Below, in pieces: positions 45,175 to 54,852 of a stretch of 64,000 nt of DNA. Position 1 is the stretch's first letter; every line of letters begins with the position of its first letter. The notes beneath the pieces were generated by a model that did not search any database, was not told the origin of the DNA, and saw only the letters and a list, made by a program, of their open reading frames with translations. The translations under genes and the position numbers were made by a program. Source of the DNA: Taudactylus pleione (taxonomy: Eukaryota; Chordata; Amphibia; Anura; Myobatrachidae); contig JAUIMM010000135.1 in NCBI GenBank assembly GCA_031769625.1, positions 3,183,001 to 3,247,000 on the forward strand, given 5' to 3'.

Positions 45175-45320
45175 GGTGCCTTGGCTCGGGGGCGGGGTAT
45201 AGGAGGGGGACCCTAGTGCATCCTGGGAGGCTGAAAAGCTTAACTCTATGGTGCCCAGCGACTGACGTCACACCTATACCCCAAGGTATCCTGTGGATAC
45301 CCTATGGACCCTGAAGTAGA
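45175..45320 (-). repeat. DIRS-2 5' terminal repeat (inverted)
   Basis: GGTGCCTTGGCTCGGGGGCG through CTATGGACCCTGAAGTAGAA is the complement of the 3' repeat at about 41625-41775, with small differences at the outer end as expected for DIRS split ends. Confidence 0.9.
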
Positions 45321-45407
45321 AATGAATTTATTCCATTTTGGAATAAGGCTGTAACATAACAAAATGTGGAAAAAGTGAAGCGTTGTGAATACTTTCCAGA
45401 TGCACTG

Positions 45408-45969
45408 TATATAGACTTTTTCCCATGCCCTGAGCCCAGAGGCAACTGTGAAAATAAGTTTACAAAAAATAAATGCTTAAACCTCCTAGTGCGATGTGTC
45501 ATATGTCCCTTACCAGATACCAGAGCTAAATGTCAGCTGCCGTTGCACACAAATTGCTTTGGCAGTAACCTGATATAAATCCAATAACTGCACACATTTA
45601 AGTTACATTCAGACAAGATAATAACCTCAGATTTATGTACTGGCATGTTGCAACACAGCTCAAGTACAATATCCAGGTTACGTTTAATAATCCACAATAG
45701 ATAATAGAGGGAATACCAATATTGGCACACACATTACTATATAAATTACAGATTTTCAGACATGTCGTTTGGGTTTATAGATTGGTAATAATATACCACA
45801 ATTACATTAGGTCACTACAAAGTCTACCTTCGTACTATACCCAGGTTATTTCCTGTATTAGGCAGCTCCCTAAATCCCACTCACTAAGAAGCTGTACCAC
45901 TGTCCAGTGGTTATGACTAGCACTATATATATTTGGTTCTAGAATGTTGTTAAACCATGTAAATTATAT
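45408..45969. other. No feature recognised
   Basis: AT-rich sequence between two Tc1 remnants; no supported gene. Confidence 0.4.
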
Positions 45970-46712
45970 ATTCAATGAAGACCACTTCTGGCCAGACTTC
46001 TCCTAACAGTAGACGGATGTACCTGGGTCCCACTGGTTTCTGCCAGTTCTGAGCTGATAGCACTGCTGGACATCTTCAGAGAAGTAAGCATGATGTGTCT
46101 TTCATCTGATACACTAAGTTTCCTTGGCCGACCACTGCGTCTACAGTCCCCAACGTTGCCCATTTCTTTGTGTCTTTGTACTTTTTCAAAAGTGCTTGAA
46201 CAGTACATATTGAAACCCCAGTCTGCTTTTAAATCTTTGCCTGGGAGAGACCTTGCTGATGCAGTATAACTACCTTGTGTCTTGTCGCTGTGCTCAGTCT
46301 TGCCATGGTATATGACCTGTGACATGTAACTGTCTTCCACAACCTCACCTTTGTAGCAGAGTTTGGCTGTTCCTCACCCAGTTTTAAGCCTCCTAAACAG
46401 CTGTTTCTGTTTCAGTTAATGACTGTGTTTCAATCTACATATGAAAATGATGATCATTATCACCCATTTGGTATGATTGGTTAATCATACACCTGACTAT
46501 AATCATCCAAAATCCCTGACTTTGTGCAAGTGTACCTAGAAGAATCGATGCTGTTTTGAAGGAAAAAGGTGGTCACACCAAACATTGATCTGATTTAGAT
46601 TTATCTTCTGTTCATTCACTTTGCATTTTGTTAATTGATAAAAATAAACTATTAACACTTCTATTTTTGAAAGCATTCTTACTTTGTAGCTTTTATTCCA
46701 CACCTGCCTAAA
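45970..46712 (-). mobile_element. Second Tc1-like family, 5' fragment
   Basis: On the minus strand the frame at 45972-46340 carries CRRSGRPRKLSVSDERHIML and a second helix-turn-helix (GTQVHPSTVRRSLARSGLHG), the N-terminal DNA-binding half of a Tc1 transposase. The catalytic half is absent: the sequence stops at about 45970. The noncoding side to about 46712 (GGTGGTCACACCAAACATTG, CACACCTGCCTAAA) matches the untranslated end typical of this class. A (TA) run follows at 46713-46738. 46739-46924 has no other feature. Confidence 0.8.
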
Positions 46713-46924
46713 TAAATATATATATATATATATATATACATATAATGGTGAAACTAACCATGGGAAGAATAATGGAGAACAGTGCATTATTATGTTTGAA
46801 CAAAATTTTCTCTATTAACCCTTTCACACAATGCAGATTCCGAGTCCACGTCCCTGCTCTGTACCAGGGTCGGGGACTGAGACCCGGATAATTCAAGAGT
46901 TGATAAACCAGTGTTGTACACATC

Positions 46925-47215
46925 TTGAGTGATTTGGCCGATTCCGACACATCGGAACAACAAATCGTCCAGTGTGTCTATCACGATCCCAATGCGCGCT
47001 CCTGTAGGTCGTCCGATCTTTTCTACATGCAGAAAGATCTGAGGATGTCAGTAGCGATGCCATACCGAATGCAGCATGGCCCCAGCTACCCTCCCCTGCC
47101 GTCGCTCCCGGCATCGGCAAGTGTGTATGCACTTGCCAATGCCGGCACCCCCGCCGGGTCCCATCGTGAACAATGTCGTGCTGGGTACACATCGTCTAAT
47201 GTGTACCCAGCATAA
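46925..47215. mobile_element. Degenerate MITE, CGAT-rich family
   Basis: Right end GCTGGGTACACATCGTCTAA and GTGTACCCAGCATAAG; centre with ACTTGCCGATGCC / GGCATTGGCAAGT pairing around 47120. The left end is worn. Confidence 0.5.
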
Positions 47216-47330
47216 GTCTGTTCATTAAAATCAAAAGAAAACAAATATACAATTTGCTGGTATAGATTAATAAAAGTAAAAAATAAATATGCTGATTTGG
47301 GTTGTTCATGAAGGGGTAAAAACTGTTAGA

Positions 47331-47642
47331 GTGCATACACACGGGACGATTCGCTCCATGAGCGACATCGTCCCATGTGTCCCCAGCAGGGGTGTGCTCA
47401 GTGTTGTTAACGAACACTGAACGAAATCAAGAATGATATTGTTCAGTGCTGGGCTCCCTCCCTCATCCCCGAACATGTTCAACCTGACAATATCGTTAGG
47501 TTGGACGGGAGGTTCCACTACAAAAGGGGGCGCGCATTGGTAGTTATCGTTCATCGGTTTGGGGCTGAAACTGAACGATTTTTTGGACGAATGAACGATA
47601 ACCTTATTGTCCAAAAAAATCGTTGCGTGTGTACGCACCTTT
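47331..47642. mobile_element. Palindromic MITE, CGAT-rich family
   Basis: GTGCATACACACGGGACGAT on the left and AAATCGTTGCGTGTGTACGC on the right. Internal GTTGTTAACGAACACTGAAC and GGTTATCG-type repeats. Close in plan to 62042-62395. Confidence 0.65.
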
Positions 47643-48969
47643 AAAGAACAGTTACAATAGGGTATAGAATATAGGAACGACTATTGCCATTGAGGTGTAA
47701 TAGAACCTTTAGGGTAGGATGTATCATGTGATACAGTCTACCCTTCCACCACTAAATAAATGTAGCATGCATACACACTGCACCCTTTCAGCTTTACCGG
47801 AACTGCTTCACTATGCTTAGCAGAGAAAAGCTAGGTGGTGCCAGAGTATCCTCAACCTCCCGACTGCCCACAGGACACTGTGGCCGCACTGGTGGATCAG
47901 CGGCCCAGTGCCAGAAAAACGGGACTGTCACACTGAAATCGGGATTGTCGAGAAGTATGATATATCAATACCAACAAAGACGGCTCTTACGATACAGAGA
48001 TGTCCCAACAAAGACTTTTCTTCCAGGTCTACGACCCGGGAGTCTCAATGCACATGTATGAGGCAGAGCTTTCCAAACTCCTCAATTTCAGTCCATGATT
48101 GATTCCGGATGTTTAAAACAAATTGACTGAGGTGCTAATTAAGTTACCTGTGCTCAAGCATGGATATCTTTAAAACCTGGACTGTAATGGCAGATTTTGG
48201 GAATCTCTGCTCTATGGACGTCTTGCAAAAAAACTCCATAGGCATCTATATATCAACGCCACCCACTAATGGTATTGCCTATCAGGTACAAACTCCAGAA
48301 ACTGGAGCTTTTCAGGGCTTGAGGCAGACGGGCCCATAGAAATTTATGGGGCTTTTGTGCCCCTGGACTTTTTTAATACATGACAGTTTTCAGAGATTTT
48401 ACTGCATTTTACAGTCTCTATGAGCACATCGCAGGGATGGGCTCCTTTCGGAGCCTGTGTCCCTACATGTGCCGGATTATACATCCGGACGATATGATCA
48501 TGTCATGGGCGGTACTGACATGCCCAGTTCGCATTGCAAGTGCATGGGGCCCAAGTAAATTAAGTAAATTAAATACAAAGAAATACAGCTTCACTTATAG
48601 ATCACCAAACCAAAATCTGTAACGAGCCTTGGGTTCAGTAATATATTATTATTTATTGGATAAAATGAGTACATAACATTTTAAAATGTGTATTTAGTCT
48701 GATGAACAGTTGGTCTAATAAAGAAAAAGATTTGTATAATTGTCAGCAATTGCGATTATATATATTGTAGTATGCATAAATATAATGTGTAACTAACAAT
48801 CCCACAGGTTACTGCAACAGATATTTCATTTTGGTCAGTATGAAAATTAAGAGCATGAAATATCTGCCAGGTGCTAGTTATTCTAAATGATATTAATATA
48901 ATCGCAGTAGGATGTCAGGGAACAGTCAGCTATATCTTTGTATCTAAAACTCCTGTCATTATAATGCTA
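47643..48969. other. Unassigned, with a repeat at about 48380-48560
   Basis: 48430-48545 (GGAGCCTGTGTCCCTACATG, ATGGGCGGTACTGACATGCC) recurs at 58550-58640, so it is an interspersed repeat. The stretch around 48090-48210 has the look of an old repeat but no family is assigned. No coding sequence is supported. Confidence 0.4.
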
Positions 48970-49505
48970 TAGGTGACAGCACAGGGCTACTAGCTTAATA
49001 TTGCAGATGGTACATACATTACAGAATAAGGTTATGAGCCTCAGACCGTTATGTTACATGTTGGTGGGATAATGTATAATACCTGTACTATACCCAATGC
49101 CACACTATAGAGACAACCCTGGCACACACAGACACATGCATGCATGGCATAGTTACCAGTGTGCTGGGATATTCCCATCAATGTTTTCTGTATTCTTTGT
49201 CCTGAGCAGGAAGCGGATTGCTAGAGATGCAGGTCTGGATGGGGAGAATCAGGCCTCTCCATTGTATCTAATGTATTCCAGTCATATAACGGGATACAGA
49301 TGTGCCGGGAGTATTAGGGAGCGCTTCGTCAGGTCACTTTAGCATAAGGATGACACAGGCGTACAGGTGACATGTATTGGTCACTGTAATCAGTCACAGT
49401 ATTTAAAACTACAACTCCCAGAAGGCATTGCTCAATCCACTTCGTTTAAAACCCTATTCTCTGTAATATGATAGATATATGCGCTGCAGTGACCTCTAGT
49501 GGTTA
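48970..49505 (-). promoter_or_regulatory. Duplicated block, putative ZNF-A promoter / 5' exon
   Basis: Near-identical to 8371-8950 over its length. Differences: a few substitutions and, near the motif, small indels (for example at 49370-49400). It lies upstream of ZNF-A exon A in transcript sense, and no other gene start lies between, so it is the natural candidate for the ZNF-A promoter; the intervening intron would then be about 15.5 kb and contain the nested Tc1/DIRS locus. A possible donor CACTG/GTAACT on the minus strand lies at about 49155. Direction is inferred, not shown. Confidence 0.5.
49408..49431 (+). promoter_or_regulatory. ZNF143/STAF-like motif
   Basis: The 24 bases starting ACTACAACTCCCAGAAGGC and ending CATTGC fit the long ZNF143 promoter motif closely, better than the paralogous copy at 8852-8875. 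In vertebrates this motif lies close to transcription starts. Confidence 0.6.
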
Positions 49506-49976
49506 CTCAGAGAACTTGTTTTATTTAATTATACTTTATTTGACTGACTCATCGTCATGGATGATTTTAAATTTAACATTTTTGTCCTGGGAAATTTTTG
49601 TCCCTGAAAATGTCACCATTTGTGCAGTAAATCAATGTTATTTTTGTTACCCCATTATTATTTTGTATTTAAACCATAATGAGCCTAAGTGGCAGTTGTT
49701 TCAAAATATTAATGTGTGTCTATTGCTGGCAGCATTTGTTATTGTTATAATAGTGATATTCTCTTTCTTGCCTTATAGTCCATATAATTAAGTTTTAGCT
49801 GCCAGATTATGAGTCCCAGATGATGTAAGGACAAGTTTTCAAATATGGCGACTGTCTGAGATAGTACACCAGGGTGCCTTCCGAACAGTATAATCAGCAA
49901 GTCCCTGATGAAAGTGATACCGATGTATATAAACTAACTGATACGTTAAATTAAAACTGCCCGTTCCACAATATAG
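49506..49976. other. No feature recognised
   Basis: AT-rich sequence upstream of the putative promoter; the open frame at 49468-49791 is compositional (hydrophobic AT-rich) and not supported. Confidence 0.4.
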
Positions 49977-50270
49977 AATTATGGTATGACATACCTTTTG
50001 ATAATTCTTATTCTTTGAGGGCCATAGGGTCCACAGGAATTACCTTGGGATATATAGTTGGACAGCGTCCAATGCACCAAACAACAAAGCTTTGGAGCTC
50101 CCAGCATGCACTGGTCCTCCTCCCTATGTACCCCACTCCCAGCCACAGGCATTCAGTTTTTTTGTTTGGTGCGCAACAAGACGCACCTGTCATAACAGCG
50201 GGACTGCTAGGCAGTCCTAGGTTTTATTCTTTTATGTTTTACCTTAAGTTTGTGAAACTTCAAGAGTTTA
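49977..50270 (-). mobile_element. DIRS terminal-repeat fragment (DIRS-5 relic)
   Basis: CTTTGAGGGCCATAGGGTCC, ACAGGAATTACCTTGGGATA, GGAGCTCCCAGCATGCACTG and TACCCCACTCCCAGCCACAG follow, in order, the layout of the DIRS-1/2 3' repeat. The rest of the element is absent. A fourth subfamily, in the same orientation as the others. Confidence 0.7.
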
Positions 50271-50289
50271 GCAGTTCCAGAGCCAAAAC

Positions 50290-50570
50290 TGACGCTCTAC
50301 TGCGGCTCCATCGACGCCAAAACACAAGATCGCTTTGTGCGTACACACTTGCTGATGCCGGCAGCGACGAAGCAATAGCAGGGGTCATGCACTCGGAAGC
50401 ATGGTCCTCGCTAACGATGTAGCCCGCATGCAGTCCGACGGGCGATGTTGCTGATGACGCGCGGGACCGCTCATCGTCAGCGACATAGTGGGTACACACT
50501 ACAAGATGTCCCTGATCCGGCTGGATTGGACGACATATTGTCTAATGTGAACCCTGCATTATATGCAATT
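50290..50570. mobile_element. Degenerate MITE, CGAT-rich family
   Basis: GTGCGTACACACTTGCTGAT on the left and GTGGGTACACACTACAAGAT on the right, with TCATCGTCAGCGACATAG-type inner sequence. Ends uncertain. 50571-50859 has nothing recognised. Confidence 0.45.
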
Positions 50571-50859
50571 TATCTTGCCCTATAATATTATATCAGTCTA
50601 CTCTAAATCCAAACCTAACTCACCACCCCTAAAAAACACTCTCCCCTTACTTACGTAGGCCTGTCATGCCACCTTTTTTTTTTATTCCTGTAGAGAATCT
50701 AGAGATATTGGGAAATAATGTGTTATAATTTCATTTTGATACTAGTTTTGTTATTTCAAAGTCATTGAGGACAAATAATCTGACTGCCCTCTTGTAAGTT
50801 TTTCATTAGCATGTAAATTCTTCAGGAAGCCCAGAGCAGGTGGTCTGGGGTAGTACCAT

Positions 50860-51215
50860 ACTTGCCTACCCTCCCGATTCGGCCGGGAGCCTCCCGAAAG
50901 TCGGGAGCCGCTCCGCGCCCCCTTGGGAAGGCAGGCAAGCCTCCCGGCCCCCGGGAACGTGTCCGTACCACCCCCGGGGTTGAAAGTATAAACCCCGGCA
51001 GTGTCATTGTGGCTCTGCCTCCTGCTGCACAATGCCATTAATCTCGGCACTGTGAAGAAGGGATGTAGCCACAATGACGCGAGCGCTCTGTCATGCCCCC
51101 ATGCTCCGCCCCCAATTATGTGCCAACTGCCGGGACCCGCCCCCTTTGACCGTCCCTTGTAGCTCCCTCCCGGCAGGAGGGAGCTAAGGTAAATGTTGGC
51201 AAGCCTGGGTAGTAC
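50860..51215. repeat. GC-rich interspersed repeat (CTTGCCTACCCTCCCG type)
   Basis: TACTTGCCTACCCTCCCGAT at the left and AATGTTGGCAAGCCTGGGTA at the right form imperfect inverted ends; inside, GGCCGGGAGCCTCCCG hairpins and AGCTCCCTCCCGGCAGGAGG. Its duplication of TAGTACCA on both sides (50851-50858 region and 51211-51218) suggests an 8-bp target duplication. Confidence 0.6.
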
Positions 51216-51284
51216 CAATTTAAATGTACTGTACATTCAATTATGCTAACCCTGCCAGCAGGAGGATGCAAATACCTTACCGCA

Positions 51285-51370
51285 GGGCCGTAACTAGGGT
51301 GGTGCGACCAGTGCCATGGCGCAGGGCACCACAAGGCAGGGGGCGCTGTTTGGGCCTGTCAATTCTCCTG
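51285..51370 (+). repeat. Head of repeat family R3
   Basis: CAGGGCCGTAACTAGGGTGG and GTGCCATGGCGCAGGGCACC match the start of the repeat at 9041. The tail is absent. 51371-51639 shows no other feature. Confidence 0.45.
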
Positions 51371-51639
51371 TAATATAAGTAATGAGTAGTGTTTTCTGGC
51401 GCCTGGCATTCTATTGCTGCAAATATGTTGTCAAAGCAGTATCACCATTTGATACTGAGATATATATACAAAAAACAGTTGTGACAACTTATGTGCGCAT
51501 GGTGCTCAACTAATAAATTTATAATACTTCCCAAACAAGTTGATGTGTAGATCTTGTAAGCAGTTGTCAAATCTCAGTAGATGATGTTTTCGTTAATGTG
51601 GAAAATATAAAATATCCAGATATAGTGTAATACAGTCTA

Positions 51640-51990
51640 ATAACAAATTTATTCAAAACTTCTGATAAAAAAATATTAAAAGATGAAGATCAGTGTATCT
51701 TCCAGGACACACCTTACATACAATACAATCACTTGTATGTACAATTGTAATACACATGAAAATAGCTGATATATATGTAATGTATGTATATCCTCTATAG
51801 TATTAAGTGGAGAATTACCAGAAGTCCCTCTTATAAGGGCCCAAACATTTTAAAGGTGGAGGTTTCCGAATAACCTCTCACACCCGATCCTTATCAGGGG
51901 GTCTCCTTTGTGTAATTCTCACTGGTCAGATGATCCTGTCATCATATGCCGACATGTTTCAGGAGCTTCACTCCGTTCCTCAAGGCTGTG
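51640..51990 (-). repeat. Penelope-like relic with hammerhead-like motif
   Basis: On the minus strand about 51947-51985 reads TTGAGGAACGGAG, then GCTCCTGAAACATGTCGGC. The order TTGAGGA, short stem (GGAG/CTCC), GAAAC matches the hammerhead ribozyme core CUGANGA-stem-GAAA with one core change (first C to U). Such motifs are known from the terminal repeats of Penelope-like retroelements. No reverse transcriptase is present here. Confidence 0.4.
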
Positions 51991-51993
51991 ACA

Positions 51994-52577
51994 TGTTTGT
52001 CAGATGAACGATGCGCGTTCCCACTTGTCAGATAATGATATCTGATATCCAGGGGCGCCGAGAGGGGGGGGGAGCGGGTATAGATTACCCGGGCCCGGGC
52101 TTTCTGAGGGGCCCGGGTCTGGCGCCGCCCCCCCCTCACACCCCTCTCACAGCAGCCCAGCACACAGCGTGTGCTGAGCTGCAGTTGGAGACTGCTCGTG
52201 GCTGCTATGCCTGTGCGGGGGAGCAATCACACTGATCGCGCCCCCCCTGGCTTTGCGCCGGGCTGAGGGGGCTCAGAGCGCCCCCCCCTCCCCAGCGCGC
52301 AGCGCCGCTCAAATCTTTTTTTTCTCTATCGGCAAGGGGGCGTGGGCACGTCTCCCACTATTAGGCCACGCCCCCTTTTACTGGGGCCAGCCACAGCTCT
52401 TGGCAGGCCTGCTGACATCTGGTGTGTTTGCAGTCACATTTGGACGATTCCATTCATTTTAATGCAGTCAAAAATCGTTCGTAGTTCAATCATTGGTCAA
52501 ATCGTTCATCAAATCGTTCAATCGTTCAAATCATCAATCGTTTATCGGACAAATCTAACCGTGTGTATGCACCATAA
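51994..52577. mobile_element. MITE (CATACACACGG family) interrupted by a hAT-like element
   Basis: GTTTGTCAGATGAACGATGC to TGATATCTGATATC at the left and ATCTGGTGTGTTTGCAGTCA to CTAACCGTGTGTATGCACC at the right correspond to 36311-36611 with an insertion at the position where the intact copy reads CTGACATCTGATG. Confidence 0.75.
52050..52411. mobile_element. GC-rich non-autonomous hAT-like element
   Basis: Flanked by CTGATATC (52042-52049) and CTGACATC (52412-52419), an 8-bp duplication with one mismatch. Ends CAGGGGCGCCGAGAGG and the complement of GCTCTTGGCAGGCCTG are weakly inverted. The interior has CCCGGGCCCGGG-type palindromes. No coding. Confidence 0.7.
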
Positions 52578-52659
52578 GGCTATGCTCTGATAGGAGTTTG
52601 CCTGTCTGCCTCTCATCAATCTGTATTGGTTAGTAGTGGTTACACCTCACAATAACTTA

Positions 52660-53068
52660 AGGGGCCTATCAGCAAATGTTTTTCTGAACGATGAAAGACA
52701 AAAGATATCTATTGAAAATTCCGGTGGCTGTGCTGAAAGATATCTGTCATGTACATGACAGATTTTTGTAAAAGACGAACGATATTGCATGACATCATTC
52801 AGGGAGTGAATGTTTTTCTCTCCAGTGCTTTGTAGCTGCTGTTAATATCGTTCGTCGTTTACCGTATATAAACTTTCCAGATATTTCTAATATCTGGCAG
52901 CGATATCCGATAATTGACCAACATGGAGAGACGAACGTTATACTTTATCGGCCGCGGGAGTGCACATCTGTCATCGTTCAGGGCCTATCCATTAGCAGAT
53001 AAAGTGAACGACTGAACGATATATCGTTCAGTCGTTCAATTTATCTGCTAATGGATAGGCCCCTTTAC
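52660..53068. mobile_element. MITE (GGGGCCTATC family)
   Basis: GGGGCCTATCAGCAAATG at the left and CTAATGGATAGGCCCC at the right; near the right end CAGGGCCTATCCATTAGCAG faces its own complement at about 53045, making a strong terminal hairpin around GAACGATATATCGTTC. Confidence 0.65.
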
Positions 53069-53229
53069 ATTGCCACAATGCTATGTACTTTTTACTGCCT
53101 GCAGTCTTTGCAGATCAGGGTTGAGATAAAGGCAACAAATGTCAATGTGGGTGGAGGTTATAGACCTAGTGACTGGATTTAAAGTGCCAGCACACACTGC
53201 AATTTTGCCGATCATACAGGTAGTCTTAG

Positions 53230-53392
53230 ACTAAGGGGTAAATTTACTAAAGTGAGAGTTCTTAGAAGTGAGTTTTAATAGTGAATTTGCCCATAGCAAC
53301 CAATCAGATTCTAGCTATTATCTTCTAGAAGGTGCTAGTTAAATGTTAAGTAGAATCTGATTGGTTACTATGGGCAACATCACTTTGAGATA
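53230..53392. mobile_element. Short palindromic MITE (CAACCAATCAG family)
   Basis: GCCCATAGCAACCAATCAGA and TCTGATTGGTTACTATGGGC face each other around AGCTATTATCTTCTAGAAGG. Same family as 11600-11800. Confidence 0.7.
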
Positions 53393-53394
53393 TA

Positions 53395-53805
53395 GGGCTC
53401 TATTTACTACAATCCGTATTTTGAATGTAGATTGTAGTGTGATATTACCGACTGAATTCGCATTGCGCTCTGCTCTGCCTGTTAGAGCGGAGTAGGAGTC
53501 CGGTAACCAGGGGAGACCCTGGATAACGCCACTTCCAGGTGGCGTTATTATCACAGGGCTTTCCCCGGTATTTTTTCACTATTTATTTTTAGTAACTTTG
53601 GCCAGATCACATTTCCCATTACAATTATGGGAAATGCGATCTGCTTACTAAAAATATGTGATAATTAGGGGTTGGAGTGGAATTACGAATTGTACTCCAA
53701 TTGCCCTTTAGTAACTTTAGGTGATACTAAAATAATGTGAAAAGGGTGTGAAAACACACTTTTTTCACTTTATTTTAGTAAAAATAATGTTAATAAATAG
53801 AGCCC
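53395..53805. mobile_element. MITE (GGGCTCTATTTA family)
   Basis: GGGCTCTATTTACTAC and TTAATAAATAGAGCCC are inverted ends. Interior: CATTTCCCATTACAATTATG with GGGAAATGCGATC, partly palindromic. No transposase. 53806-54097 is unassigned apart from GTCGAC-rich sequence at about 53975-54065 (a short repeat). Confidence 0.65.
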
Positions 53806-54097
53806 TTAGTCAGTGACTGTAATCCCATCTGTCTGCCCTTCCCTGGTACAATATCACTGTCTGCTTCTCATGATATTTGTATCTCGTTTGGTTGTATAAG
53901 TTTTCTTTGTGGTCTTATCCCTAAATTTATATTCATTTAGTTATTTATCCTAATGTAATTCGGGTTGTAGACAAAAGGTCGACAGTAACAATGTCGACAC
54001 TCACAGATCAATGTCCACATAGTTAAAAATGCAACTGTCCGACACTGTCAAAATGTCGACATTAGAGTTAGGCTGCGAGGGGGAGAGGCTAGGGTTA

Positions 54098-54300
54098 AGC
54101 CGCATACACACTTAACAATATGCTCCATGTGCAATATTGTTAATTGTTTCCCCTGCACTGCCGGGCTCAATGTTGGCAACGAAATTAAGCATACACACTG
54201 AACAATATCTGTCAGTGACGGCACCCTCCCTCACCCCTGTACTGGCAGAACCAGACGAAATAGTCAGGTTAAAAAGGAATATTCCCTCCAGCACACTGCA
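54098..54300. mobile_element. Truncated MITE, CGAT/CAATATT family
   Basis: Starts CCGCATACACACTTAACAAT; the expected right end is not found, and at about 54285 it passes into sequence repeated at 55420 (AAAAAGGAATATTCCCTCCA). Confidence 0.45.
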
Positions 54301-54852
54301 GCAATCTCAACAGAAATACTTGAATCCAGCTAATCTCCACAACACCTCCCATAAATGTCTCCTAGTTTGGGGTGACTGGTTCCTATATAATAGCACCATG
54401 CCACATGGAACCCTGCCCTCAGGCTTTTCAAACCTACTACTTTAACAATTATAATTTACTTATTATTTATTTATTTTATTATTTATTTTATATACGTTAT
54501 TTATTTTATATACTATACGTTGGTGATTTTTAAACAGGCTTTCCCAATATACAATATAAACCTGGACTCGGTCTCCTCCCTACTTCCCCTGTCCCCCCAA
54601 CATATTCTTCCCCTTCTTTTCCTCTTTCTCTCTCCATCTCCAAAGTGGTACTCTTTTCCACTTATATTTTCTCAATATCTTATATTTTGTATTGTTCTAT
54701 ACGATCTATTCTAATATGCGTTTTAGATTAGTTTGTTAATATATGTGTCCATATGATACCATGCTATTCTGTTTGTCTGTATATTCCAAATACCCCTTTT
54801 TTTGCCTATGCACATATAGTTGTATTATTTTACTTCTATAAAATCTAAAAGA
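54301..54852. other. AT-rich, low-complexity, no gene
   Basis: TATTTATTTAT runs (54450-54510) and pyrimidine-rich stretches. The hydrophobic frame at 54520-54714 is not supported. Confidence 0.4.

Larger units (their letters stand above)
41586..45320 (-). mobile_element. DIRS-2: DIRS derivative with both ends and intact YR, gag and RT start deleted
   Basis: Inserted in Tc1 sequence between CACAAAAA and TGAATTTATTCC, with no target duplication, as expected for YR-mediated insertion. The 3' repeat (about 41586-41770), internal complementary region (41920-42035) and inverted 5' repeat (about 45175-45320) are all present. At about 44340 the sequence jumps from the RT palm region directly to the 5' leader, so gag and the RT N-terminus, about 2 kb in DIRS-1, are missing. 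Remaining frames are long and undamaged, which suggests a recent insertion. Confidence 0.92.
34532..45407 (+). mobile_element. One Tc1-like copy split by four insertions
   Basis: Pieces of the same Tc1 family as 30573-32391 occur in order: terminal CA at 34532, 35084-35354, 35547-35740 (including the start of the transposase, MKSKELSVDLRDRIVLRHKS), 41300-41585 (transposase C-terminus, RRC...GASTK region) and 45321-45407 (right terminus). TA flanks both outer ends (34530-34531, 45408-45409). The insertions are an HS-MITE, a 192-bp MITE, DIRS-3 and DIRS-2. About 745 bp of transposase is missing at the 35740/41300 junction. Confidence 0.9.

Noticed and set aside
49468..49791. Hydrophobic plus-strand frame, possible membrane protein
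   Set aside because: AT-rich composition gives Ile/Leu/Phe codons by chance; no splice or promoter support.
53975..54065. Repeated GTCGAC sites as a possible recombinase array
   Set aside because: Spacing is irregular and the phrases look like a degenerate interspersed repeat; no partner enzyme or symmetry.
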